Assembly (NCBI GenBank): GCA_023443765.1
Contig: JAEZTA010000089.1
Location: 1-6,522 of the forward strand
Direction: 5' to 3'
Source of the DNA: Bacteroidota bacterium
GTDB taxonomy: Bacteria > Bacteroidota > Bacteroidia > Bacteroidales > Rikenellaceae
DNA: 6,522 bases
How positions within the stretch are numbered: position 1 is the first letter of the stretch; every line of letters starts with the position of its first letter. Below, piece after piece: positions 1 to 6,091 of this stretch. The position numbers and the translations under genes were made by a program. The notes under the pieces were generated by a model. The model made no database searches. It was not told where the DNA came from and saw only the letters and a program-made list of their open reading frames with translations.

Positions 1-260
1 GTCCCGGGGTACATATTTACACTGTTTTCCACCCGACGAATCCGTCCGAGCGGCGGAACGAAAACTCCGCTTTCTGGAACTCCGCAACGGCTCCCGTAGT
101 CATCGGCGACGATGTATGGATCGGCGGGCGGAGTGTGATCCTGCCCGGAGTGACCATCGGCAACGGCACTACGATCGGCGCCGGGAGCGTGGTCACGCAT
201 TCAATCCCCGCCAATGTCGTGGCGGTCGGCAATCCCTGCCGGGTCATCCGGCATTTGTAA
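1..260 (+). CDS. Sugar O-acetyltransferase (maltose/galactoside acetyltransferase family), C-terminal fragment
   Basis: This is the last 85 codons of an acetyl-CoA-dependent sugar O-acetyltransferase of the Maa/LacA/NodL type. The frame begins at base 3, stops with TAA at 258-260, and the start lies outside the window. Family members transfer acetyl from acetyl-CoA to a sugar hydroxyl in the cytoplasm and usually act as trimers. The fragment shows the expected end of the left-handed beta-helix: hexapeptide-type turns (VVIGDDVWIGG, VILPGVTIGNG, TTIGAGSVVT) and the closing VGNPCRVI, which matches the family's usual G-N-P-A-K-V-I. The histidine in YTVFHPTNP, tenth residue of the fragment, aligns by motif with the catalytic histidine of LacA and Maa. 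About 100 N-terminal residues are missing, judging from the usual length near 190. It converges on the HAD gene with a 5-base gap. The substrate cannot be told from the sequence. The family call is secure. Confidence 0.9.
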   Translation, partial: PGVHIYTVFHPTNPSERRNENSAFWNSATAPVVIGDDVWIGGRSVILPGVTIGNGTTIGAGSVVTHSIPANVVAVGNPCRVIRHL

Positions 261-265
261 CCGGA

Positions 266-823
266 TCAGAGTTTAACCTGGATATATGGCGCTCCGCTGT
301 GGCGGGCTGCCTCGATGCCGATGGGCGAATCCTCGAAGATTAGCGTTTCGCCGGGGGTGCAGCCTTCGCGGCGCATGGCTTCCAGAAAGCAATCCGGGGC
401 CGGCTTGGGGCGCTCCACGTCGGTACCCGAAAGGATGCCATCCACGCCGTCTGCGATTCCCAGATGGTTCATCACATTGTCGATATTGGCCCGGCTGCCC
501 GTCGAGACCACCCACACGCGGCCGCCCTCGGTACGGAACTGCCGGCAGAACTGCCACAGGGGTTCGTTGAGCCGCACAGTGTCGAAGAACGTGGGGTAGA
601 GGGCTATTTTGCGCAGCCGCAGCCGCTCGCGCTCGGCGGGGTCGGCGATTCCGATGCGTGTGAGGAACTCGTTGCACCGCATCCCGAAATAGTTGGCGGC
701 ATACTCCTCTTCGGTGAGCGCATAACCCGCTTCGCTCAGGGCGGCGACATAGGCCAGCGTGTTGGCGCGCCGGGTGTCGGCCAGCGTGCCGTCGAAGTCG
801 AGCAGGAGAAGGCGGATTTGCAT
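266..823 (-). CDS. HAD superfamily hydrolase, phosphoglycolate phosphatase/beta-phosphoglucomutase-like
   Basis: A 185-residue cytoplasmic HAD-family enzyme, probably a phosphatase for a small phosphorylated metabolite. Motif I is DFDGTLADT near the N-terminus, with nucleophile D9 and general acid/base D11. Residues of roughly 17-85 form the helical C1-type cap expected for subfamily IA. Motif II is S107 in VVSTGS, motif III is K140 in RPKPAPDCF, and motif IV is E164-D165 in FEDSPIGIEAA, the wording typical of phosphoglycolate phosphatase and beta-phosphoglucomutase relatives. The protein is short for the subfamily (commonly 210-230). It stops about ten residues after motif IV, where relatives usually have one more strand and a helix. 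All catalytic motifs are present, so I treat it as intact but compact. It is the last gene of the minus-strand cluster, starting 6 bases after the MmcQ gene stop and with no Shine-Dalgarno. The substrate is unknown. Confidence 0.9.
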   Translation of the reverse strand: MQIRLLLLDFDGTLADTRRANTLAYVAALSEAGYALTEEEYAANYFGMRCNEFLTRIGIADPAERERLRLRKIALYPTFFDTVRLNEPLWQFCRQFRTEGGRVWVVSTGSRANIDNVMNHLGIADGVDGILSGTDVERPKPAPDCFLEAMRREGCTPGETLIFEDSPIGIEAARHSGAPYIQVKL

Positions 824-829
824 GAGGGA

Positions 830-1246
830 TTACTTTTTAGCCGCCAGTTCGTAACTGCGGGCGATCAGCGGGGCGATCTCCCCGAAGGGCACCGTGCCGT
901 CCAGCCGTACGGTGAGCCAGTTGCGCTTGTTCATGTGGTAACCCGGGAAATAGCGTTCGAAATCGAGCCGCTGCGCCATGGTCTCGGCATCGGCCCGGAT
1001 GTCGAGAATCTCCATCCGTTCCTCCTCCGAAAAACCCAGTTTGTCCCCTCGCACCGTCAGCAATGCCGCATACCATTTGGCGTTGTCCTGCCTGCGGAAG
1101 ACGGCGTTGTCCGGAAATTTCTCCCAGAGAAATTCCGGTTCGTCGCCCCACGTGGCGCGGATGTGGCGGATTACCTGGTGGGTATTCTCGCAGCGGAAAA
1201 TCTCTTCGTGTGCGAAGCCGAAATCCTCTATCCAATTGTTTTCCAT
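830..1246 (-). CDS. MmcQ/YjbR family protein
   Basis: A 138-residue soluble protein of the MmcQ/YjbR family. Members have a compact alpha/beta fold often described as DNA-binding-like (CyaY-like), but no biochemical role is established. The family signature is clear: WEKFPDNAVFRR and NAKWYAALLTV in residues 41-65, the strand EILDIRADAE around 79-88, and the hallmark PGYHMNKRNWLTVRLDG at 101-117, followed by the C-terminal helix with SYEL at 131-134. An N-terminal stretch of about 35 residues precedes the core, slightly longer than in the shortest members. The ATG at 1246-1244 follows the upstream M23 stop by 12 bases, and the stop precedes the HAD start by 6 bases, so it is translated from the M23 operon message. 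There is no recognisable Shine-Dalgarno, as is usual in Bacteroidota. The family assignment is strong, and the function is unknown. Confidence 0.9.
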   Translation of the reverse strand: MENNWIEDFGFAHEEIFRCENTHQVIRHIRATWGDEPEFLWEKFPDNAVFRRQDNAKWYAALLTVRGDKLGFSEEERMEILDIRADAETMAQRLDFERYFPGYHMNKRNWLTVRLDGTVPFGEIAPLIARSYELAAKK

Positions 1247-1258
1247 GCTCGTTGGTTT

Positions 1259-2209
1259 TTAGTCAAAGGACTGCATACCGGTCTGGGCAATGCGCATCAT
1301 GCGTTGGTATTCGGTGGGGGTCAGTTCCATGAAGAAGTAATGGATCGGATCGACGCGCATGCCGTCCAGCCGCACCTCGTAGTGGAGGTGGGGGGCCAGC
1401 GAGAGGCCCGTGTCGCCCGAGAGGGCGATGATGTCGCCGCGCCGCACGGTCTGGCCCTTGCTGACGTTGATCTTCGAAAGGTGGCTGTACGAAGTTTCGT
1501 AGCCGTTGCCGTGGTCGATCACCACGGTCTGTCCCTGCGTTGCGTTGCGCTGTCCCACGTCGCGCACCACGCCGTCGGCCGTGGCGAAGACGCGCGACCC
1601 CTCGGGGATGGTGTAGTCCACCCCCTGGTGCGATTGCAGCGTCTTGTAGAAGGGGTGGATACGCATGCCGTAGGAGGCCGTGAGCAGCGTCAGCTGCTTG
1701 TTGATCACCGGCTGGATCGAGGGGATGTTGTCGCACTTGCGGCCTGCCGTGTCAATGCGCGCCTGCAATTCGAGGTACGAAGCATTGAGCGCTTCGAGCC
1801 GCTGTTCCATATCGTTTACGCCTTCGCGCAGTTCGCGTTTGAGCTGGCGCGTCGAGCGGCCCACGATCTTTTCGTAGGTCGAACTCTGCCGCCGTTCGTG
1901 CTCCGTGTCGAAGTCGTAGGGTTCCGACTCGAAGAGGATGCGGAAAACGTTGCGGTCGCGCTCCGAGAGGTTGCCGAGGACCGTTTGCAGCGAGTCGTAG
2001 CGTTCGGACAACGCTTTGTATTCGCGGCGCAGGCGGTCGGTCGAGTGCTTCATCTGGTATTCGAACGGCGTGTCGAAGAAGATCGAGAAGCCCACGTAGT
2101 AGAGCACCGCCATGCCCAGCCACACGAAGAGGTGGACCGTAGCGCGGATGATCCGCTGCTTGCGCCGCTTGCGCCTGCGCAGACGCTCTAAATCCTTTTT
2201 ACCTGCCAT
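1259..2209 (-). CDS. Membrane-anchored M23 family metallopeptidase (second of a tandem pair)
   Basis: A 316-residue peptidoglycan endopeptidase of the LytM/M23 type, predicted to face the periplasm. A very basic N-terminus (many Arg/Lys in residues 4-23) precedes one hydrophobic segment at about 24-45, which fits an N-in signal anchor with no cleavage site or lipobox. Residues of about 56-155 are charged and helical, probably coiled coil, and contain RDRNVFRILF at 85-92. The peptidase domain starts near 165. H194 and D198 (HQGVD) and H276 (second His of HLHYEV) are the expected zinc ligands. H243 (YSHL) and H274 are the expected catalytic histidines, so the site is complete. The C-terminus continues past the domain with DPIHYFF and TPTEYQRMM. 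The ATG lies one base after the stop of the upstream M23 gene, implying translational coupling. Whether it cuts crosslinks or regulates another hydrolase is not visible, but an intact site favours catalysis. Confidence 0.92.
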   Translation of the reverse strand: MAGKKDLERLRRRKRRKQRIIRATVHLFVWLGMAVLYYVGFSIFFDTPFEYQMKHSTDRLRREYKALSERYDSLQTVLGNLSERDRNVFRILFESEPYDFDTEHERRQSSTYEKIVGRSTRQLKRELREGVNDMEQRLEALNASYLELQARIDTAGRKCDNIPSIQPVINKQLTLLTASYGMRIHPFYKTLQSHQGVDYTIPEGSRVFATADGVVRDVGQRNATQGQTVVIDHGNGYETSYSHLSKINVSKGQTVRRGDIIALSGDTGLSLAPHLHYEVRLDGMRVDPIHYFFMELTPTEYQRMMRIAQTGMQSFD

Positions 2210-2210
2210 G

Positions 2211-3233
2211 TCAGAGCTTTTCGAAATTGGTTTCGCGGATGTTCTCCATCAGGCGTCCGTACTCCTCGGGGCTCATGTCGCGGTTGAAATAGTTGATCGG
2301 GTTGACGGGCACGCCCTTGTGGATCACCTCGTAATGGAGGTGGGGACCCGTCGAACGCCCCGTGTTGCCCGTCCGGGCGATGATCTGGCCGCGCGTGACG
2401 CGCTCGCCGGGTTTCACGAGCACCTCGTTCAGGTGGGCGTAGCGCGTCTTGTAACCGAATTCGTGGTTGAGCAGCACCTGCTTGCCGTAGCCGCCGTTGA
2501 AGCCGCTGGCCGAGGCTGTTTCGACCACGGCGTCGCCCGTGGCGTAGACCGGAGTGCCGCGGTCGCAGCCGAAGTCGATGCCCGTGTGGGGGCGGATGTA
2601 GCCCAGCACGGGGTGCATGCGGCGCGCGCTGAAGGCGCCGATGTGGTTGTTGTGCAGCGCCGAGCGGTCGATGGGCCAGATGGCCGGGACGGCTGCCGAG
2701 AGCTGCTCCTTGTTCTTCGAGAACTGCTGCAATTCGTCGAACGACACCGATTCGAGGTAGATCGTCCGGGCCAGCGCGTCCAGCTGCCGCCATGTCCCGA
2801 CCATCAGCGGGGCGTAGTCGTCGTCGGCGAGCGGGGCGTATTTCGAATCGGGGTAGGGTTGCCACACGCCCGGGATCGAGAGCGTGTCGGTCGAGAAGAG
2901 CGAGCGGTAGACGTAGTTGTCGCGGTGGCGTATTTCGTCGACGCGCTGCTGGGCGGTGCGGATGCGGTCCTGAAGAATGCGGTATTTGATCACCGTCTCG
3001 CGGTTGTCGTGCAGGATGCGGTACATCTTGGGCGTGTAGAAGAAGTAGGAGAAGAGGACGTTGGCGATCGACACGAGGATGAATCCGATCAGGATCTTGC
3101 GGATCAGGCGGTAGGTGCGGAGCCGGAACGGGGCCGTCATCACGCCGTGCGTGAGAACCTGCGCCTCGTGTGTCAGCTCCTCTGCGCCTGTCCGAAGCGT
3201 TTCGGTTCCGAATCTGTGTCCTTTTTCGCCCAT
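2211..3233 (-). CDS. Membrane-anchored M23 family metallopeptidase (first of a tandem pair)
   Basis: A 340-residue M23 metallopeptidase, first gene of the minus-strand operon, probably cleaving peptidoglycan peptides in the periplasm. A cytoplasmic tail of about 45 residues precedes a hydrophobic anchor at about 46-66 (ILIGFILVSIANVLFSYFF). A helical linker follows, with RDNYVYRSLF at 104-113, then the LytM-type domain from about 195. Zinc ligands are H216 and D220 (HTGID) and H300; catalytic histidines are H267 (YAHL) and H298 (HLHYEV). All are present. The tail NPINYF and SPEEYGRLM mirrors the downstream paralogue. The open frame extends 31 codons further upstream. I chose the ATG at 3233-3231 because the upstream extension would run through the predicted -7 element, and because AGGAG stands 11 bases before this ATG. 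The stop TGA is separated from the next ATG by one base. The family call is firm; the precise bond cleaved is unknown. Confidence 0.92.
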   Translation of the reverse strand: MGEKGHRFGTETLRTGAEELTHEAQVLTHGVMTAPFRLRTYRLIRKILIGFILVSIANVLFSYFFYTPKMYRILHDNRETVIKYRILQDRIRTAQQRVDEIRHRDNYVYRSLFSTDTLSIPGVWQPYPDSKYAPLADDDYAPLMVGTWRQLDALARTIYLESVSFDELQQFSKNKEQLSAAVPAIWPIDRSALHNNHIGAFSARRMHPVLGYIRPHTGIDFGCDRGTPVYATGDAVVETASASGFNGGYGKQVLLNHEFGYKTRYAHLNEVLVKPGERVTRGQIIARTGNTGRSTGPHLHYEVIHKGVPVNPINYFNRDMSPEEYGRLMENIRETNFEKL

Positions 3234-3244
3234 CGCGGAAAAAT

Positions 3245-3249
3245 CTCCT
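3245..3249 (-). promoter_or_regulatory. Shine-Dalgarno-like AGGAG before the first M23 gene
   Basis: On the minus strand, AAAGGAGA occurs with AGGAG ending 11 bases before the ATG at 3233. It supports that ATG over the upstream in-frame ATG at 3326. The other starts whose upstream sequence is visible here lack such a motif, as is usual in Bacteroidota, so it is either a real but slightly distant ribosome site or a chance match. Confidence 0.5.
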
Positions 3250-3256
3250 TTAATAG

Positions 3257-3288
3257 GATGCAAATTTAGTTTAAAATGTGTAATTTTG
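3257..3288 (+). promoter_or_regulatory. Bacteroidota-type promoter for alaS, overlapping the divergent one
   Basis: TAATTTTG at 3281-3288 is a full match to the -7 consensus TAnnTTTG. At the right distance, with a 20-base spacer, the -33 position holds GATG (3257-3260), which matches only the final TG of TTTG, so the -33 is weak. Transcription would begin near 3294-3296, giving an AT-rich leader of about 38 bases before the alaS ATG at 3333. The same 35 bases carry the oppositely directed M23 promoter. Confidence 0.6.
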
Positions 3289-3291
3289 CAA
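3261..3291 (-). promoter_or_regulatory. Bacteroidota-type promoter for the M23 operon
   Basis: Read on the minus strand, TTG at 3291-3289 (-33 element), a 20-base spacer and TAAATTTG at 3268-3261 (-7 element) match the Bacteroidota primary-sigma consensus TTTG/TTG - N19-21 - TAnnTTTG. Transcription would begin near 3253-3256, giving a leader of roughly 20 bases before the ATG at 3233. The -7 element lies inside the longer open frame that starts at 3326, which rules that start out for this transcript. Confidence 0.7.
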
Positions 3292-3332
3292 CCCGAAATC
3301 AAGAACGTGAAAATAGGATAAATCAATATATC

Positions 3333-5954
3333 ATGGAGTCAAATAAAATTCGTCAGGCCTTTCTCGACTTCTTCGAGTCGAAAGGGCATGCTATCGTGCC
3401 TTCGGCCCCGATGGTCGTCAAGGGCGACCCCACGCTGATGTTCACCAACGCGGGCATGAACCAGTTCAAGGACATCTTCCTGGGCAACGCCCCCCGCAAG
3501 TATCCGCGTGCGGCCGATACGCAGAAATGCCTGCGTGTTTCGGGCAAGCACAACGACCTGGAGGAGGTCGGCCACGACACTTACCACCATACGATGTTCG
3601 AGATGCTGGGCAACTGGTCCTACGGCGATTACTTCAAGAAGGAGGCGATCGAGTGGGCCTGGGAACTGCTCCACGGCGTCTACGGACTGCCCGCCGAGCG
3701 GATGTACGCCACGGTGTTCGAAGGTTCGGAGGAGGACGGCGTGCCGTTCGATCAGGAGGCTTACGACTACTGGCTCCGGTACCTGCCCGCGGACCATATC
3801 ATCCGCGGCAACAAGCACGATAATTTCTGGGAGATGGGCGAGACGGGACCCTGCGGACCCTGCTCGGAAATCCACTTCGACCTGCGCGACGAGGCGGAGA
3901 TCGCCGCCAAACCGGGCCGCGAGATGGTCAACGCGAGCCATCCGCAGGTGATCGAGATCTGGAACCTCGTCTTCATGCAGTTCAACCGCAAGGCAAACGG
4001 CTCGCTGGAGGAACTCCCCGCGCGCAACGTCGACACGGGCATGGGCTTCGAGCGCCTCTGCATGATCCTCCAGGGCAAGAAGTCGAACTACGACACCGAC
4101 GTTTTCCAGCCCACGATCGGCCGCATCGCGGAGATGTCGGGCAAGAAATACGGCGAGGACCGGAAGGCCGACGTGGCCATGCGCGTGATCGCCGACCACC
4201 TGCGCGCCATCGCCTTCTCGATCGCCGACGGCCAGCTGCCGTCGAACGTCAAGGCGGGCTATGTCATCCGCCGCATCCTGCGCCGCGCCGTGCGCTACGG
4301 CTACACCTACCTCGGCTTCACCGAGCCGACGCTCTGCCGCCTGGTTCCCGGACTGGTCGGGCAGATGGGCGGCCAGTTCCCCGAGCTGAAGGCCCAGCAG
4401 GGACTGATCGAAAAAGTGATCGAGGAGGAGGAGTCCTCGTTCCTGCGCACGCTCGCCACGGGCATCAACCTGCTGGACGGCGTGATCTCCAGAACCAAAG
4501 GCGAAGGCAAGGAGCTTATTTCGGGCAAGGACGCCTTCGAACTCTACGATACGTTCGGTTTCCCGATCGACCTCACGGAGCTGATCGCCCGCGAACAGGG
4601 CGTCGGCGTGGACCTCGCCGCCTTCGAGAAGGAGTTGCAGGCCCAGAAGGAGCGTTCGCGCAACGCCGCCGCCGTCGACACCGACGACTGGGTGGAGCTG
4701 TTCCCCATCCGCGAGAGCGTCTTCACGGGCTACGACACGCTGACCGAGAAGGTCCGCATCGCACGCTACCGCCGCGTCACGTCGAAGGGCAAGACATCGT
4801 ACCAGCTGGTTTTCGACCGCACGCCGTTCTACGGCAACTCGGGCGGCCAGGTCGGTGACATCGGTATGATCGAGAGTGCCAACGAGCGCATTCCGGTCGT
4901 GGCCACCGAGAAGGAGAACGGCCTGATCATCCATATCGTGAACCAGCTCCCGGAGAACCCCGCGGCCGAATTTACGGCCCGGGTGGACCCCGAAAAGCGG
5001 CAGGCCGCAGCCAACAACCACACCGCCACGCACCTCATGCACGAGGCGCTGCGCAAGGTGCTCGGCGCGCATGTCGAGCAGAAGGGTTCGCTGGTGACGC
5101 CCGAAATCCTGCGTTTCGACTTCTCGCATTTCCAGAAGGTGACGCCCGAGGAGCTGCGCAAGGTGGAGCAACTCGTCAACCGGGCCATCCGCGCCAACTA
5201 TCCGCTCGTGGAGAACCGCGAGGCTACGAAGGAGGAGGCCGAGAAGTGCGGTGCGATGATGCTCTTCGGCGAGAAATACGGCGACAAGGTCCGCATGGTC
5301 CGCTTCGGGTCGTCGGTCGAACTGTGCGGCGGTACGCACACCGGCGCCACGGGCAATATCGGTTTCTTCAAGATTCTCTCGGAGAGCGCCATTTCGGCCG
5401 GCGTGCGCCGTATCGAGGCTGTCACGGGCGAGCAGGCCGAGAAGGTGCTCTATGCCGCCGAGGACACGATGCGCAACATCGCCGAATACCTCAATAACCC
5501 GCAGGTCGTGCAGGCCGTGAAGAAGATGCTCGAAAGCAACGAGACCCTCTCGAAGGAGGTCGAGTCGATGCGCCGCGAGCAGGTGGCCCAGTGGGCCGAC
5601 AAGATCGCCGCATCGACGCCCGAGCGTCACGGCATGCAGCTTTTCGCCACGCAGACCGACCGCCGTCCCGACTTCGTGAAGGACCTGGCCTACAACCTGC
5701 GCCAGCGTTCGCCCAGGCTGGTTTTCGTCGTGGGTTCCGTCTGGGACGGGAAGCCGACGCTGACGGTGATGCTGGGCGACGAGATCACGGCCTGCGGCGT
5801 GAATGCCGGAGCCGTCGTGCGCGAGGCCGCGAAGCTGATGCAGGGCGGCGGAGGCGGACAGGCCTTCTTCGCGACGGCCGGCGGCAAGAATCCCGACGGT
5901 TTGCAGGCCGCCATTGACAAGGCTGTGGAGTTGATTTGCAATCAGCTCAATTAA
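3333..5954 (+). CDS. alaS: Alanine--tRNA ligase
   Basis: Complete class II alanyl-tRNA synthetase, 873 residues, close to the family's usual 875. It charges tRNA-Ala with alanine using ATP and hydrolyses mischarged Ser- or Gly-tRNA-Ala in the cytoplasm. The N-terminal catalytic core shows FTNAGMNQFKD (38-47), motif 2 with GKHNDLEEVGHDTYHHTMFE (71-90), FWEMGETGPCGPCSEIHFD (165-183) and motif 3 NVDTGMGFERL (232-242). The tRNA-recognition helical region follows, with KAGYVIRRILRRAVR (307-321). The editing domain has all four metal ligands: H563 and H567 in NNHTATHLMH, and C665 and H669 in CGGTHTGATGNIG. The C-Ala domain ends with MQGGGGGQAFFATAGG (836-851). An in-frame ATG at 3276 would add 19 residues, but it lies before the predicted transcription start, and the AlaRS family normally begins with the short helix seen here at MESNKIRQAFLDFF, so 3333 is preferred. 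The gene is divergent from the M23 operon. Confidence 0.98.
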   Translation: MESNKIRQAFLDFFESKGHAIVPSAPMVVKGDPTLMFTNAGMNQFKDIFLGNAPRKYPRAADTQKCLRVSGKHNDLEEVGHDTYHHTMFEMLGNWSYGDYFKKEAIEWAWELLHGVYGLPAERMYATVFEGSEEDGVPFDQEAYDYWLRYLPADHIIRGNKHDNFWEMGETGPCGPCSEIHFDLRDEAEIAAKPGREMVNASHPQVIEIWNLVFMQFNRKANGSLEELPARNVDTGMGFERLCMILQGKKSNYDTDVFQPTIGRIAEMSGKKYGEDRKADVAMRVIADHLRAIAFSIADGQLPSNVKAGYVIRRILRRAVRYGYTYLGFTEPTLCRLVPGLVGQMGGQFPELKAQQGLIEKVIEEEESSFLRTLATGINLLDGVISRTKGEGKELISGKDAFELYDTFGFPIDLTELIAREQGVGVDLAAFEKELQAQKERSRNAAAVDTDDWVELFPIRESVFTGYDTLTEKVRIARYRRVTSKGKTSYQLVFDRTPFYGNSGGQVGDIGMIESANERIPVVATEKENGLIIHIVNQLPENPAAEFTARVDPEKRQAAANNHTATHLMHEALRKVLGAHVEQKGSLVTPEILRFDFSHFQKVTPEELRKVEQLVNRAIRANYPLVENREATKEEAEKCGAMMLFGEKYGDKVRMVRFGSSVELCGGTHTGATGNIGFFKILSESAISAGVRRIEAVTGEQAEKVLYAAEDTMRNIAEYLNNPQVVQAVKKMLESNETLSKEVESMRREQVAQWADKIAASTPERHGMQLFATQTDRRPDFVKDLAYNLRQRSPRLVFVVGSVWDGKPTLTVMLGDEITACGVNAGAVVREAAKLMQGGGGGQAFFATAGGKNPDGLQAAIDKAVELICNQLN

Positions 5955-5982
5955 AAATGAAAAATTAAGAATTAAAAATTCT
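5953..5982. repeat. AT-rich repeat beginning at the alaS stop codon, with a small hairpin
   Basis: From inside the alaS TAA, the sequence becomes a run of near-repeated words of about 8-10 bases (AAAAATGA, AAAATTAAGA, ATTAAAAATT). Its end is a perfect inverted repeat, AGAATT (5968-5973), AAA, AATTCT (5977-5982), followed by GTATTTT. From general familiarity, AT-rich words of this kind are common just after genes in Bacteroidota. The hairpin could act as a weak terminator for alaS, but an all-AT stem with an interrupted T tract is poor evidence for it. Confidence 0.5.
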
Positions 5983-5996
5983 GTATTTTCAGTCGC

Positions 5997-6080
5997 ACTC
6001 TGGTCGACATCCCGGTCGTAGTTCCTGCTGAAGTTTGGGGCAAAACCCCGGGTGAAACTTTGGTTGAAATCTTGGTCGCG
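5997..6080. repeat. Seven degenerate tandem copies of a 12-base unit
   Basis: Seven consecutive 12-base units start at 5997, 6009, 6021, 6033, 6045, 6057 and 6069. Their consensus is RYYYYGGTYGAA; examples are ACTTTGGTTGAA (6057-6068) and ATCCCGGTCGTA (6009-6020). Position 7 is G in all seven, positions 6 and 10 are G in six, and positions 2, 3, 4 and 9 are always pyrimidine, so most variation is C/T. A poorer copy may precede the array (5985-5996) and another follow it (6081-6092). The array lies between alaS and gpmI and overlaps no supported gene. On the plus strand it reads as a four-residue repeat (TLVD, IPVV, VPAE, VWGK, TPGE, TLVE, ILVA), but that frame has no start codon. Its role is unknown. 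Confidence 0.75.
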
Positions 6081-6091
6081 ACGCGATTAAG

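Larger units (their letters stand above)
266..3233 (-). other. Predicted four-gene operon: M23 - M23 - mmcQ/yjbR - HAD
   Basis: Four minus-strand genes follow one another with gaps of 1, 12 and 6 bases and no hairpin terminator or TAnnTTTG element seen in the gaps, so a single transcript from the promoter at 3291-3261 is likely. The two M23 genes form a functional pair. The MmcQ/YjbR and HAD genes are unrelated to cell-wall work as far as their families show. This is an inference from spacing; no transcript end is visible before the convergent acetyltransferase gene. Confidence 0.75.

Noticed and set aside
464..2191. A 575-codon plus-strand open frame opposite the HAD, MmcQ and second M23 genes
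   Set aside because: It lies wholly antisense to three well-supported genes, its translation is rich in V, H, R and A without family motifs, and long antisense frames are expected opposite GC-rich coding sequence.
2112..3269. A 385-codon plus-strand open frame opposite the first M23 gene
   Set aside because: The opposite strand encodes a full M23 protein with all metal and catalytic residues; this frame shows no motif and runs across the promoter region.
3234..3326. 31-codon N-terminal extension of the first M23 protein
   Set aside because: It would span the -7 element and transcription start predicted on this strand, and AGGAG precedes the later ATG at 3233.
3276..3332. 19-codon N-terminal extension of alaS
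   Set aside because: It begins upstream of the predicted transcription start and overlaps TAATTTTG; the AlaRS family begins where MESNKIRQAF begins.
3339..5630. A 763-codon minus-strand open frame opposite alaS
   Set aside because: It is antisense to an unmistakable complete AlaRS and shows the low-complexity L/V/H/R/A composition of a reverse-frame shadow; no domain is recognisable.
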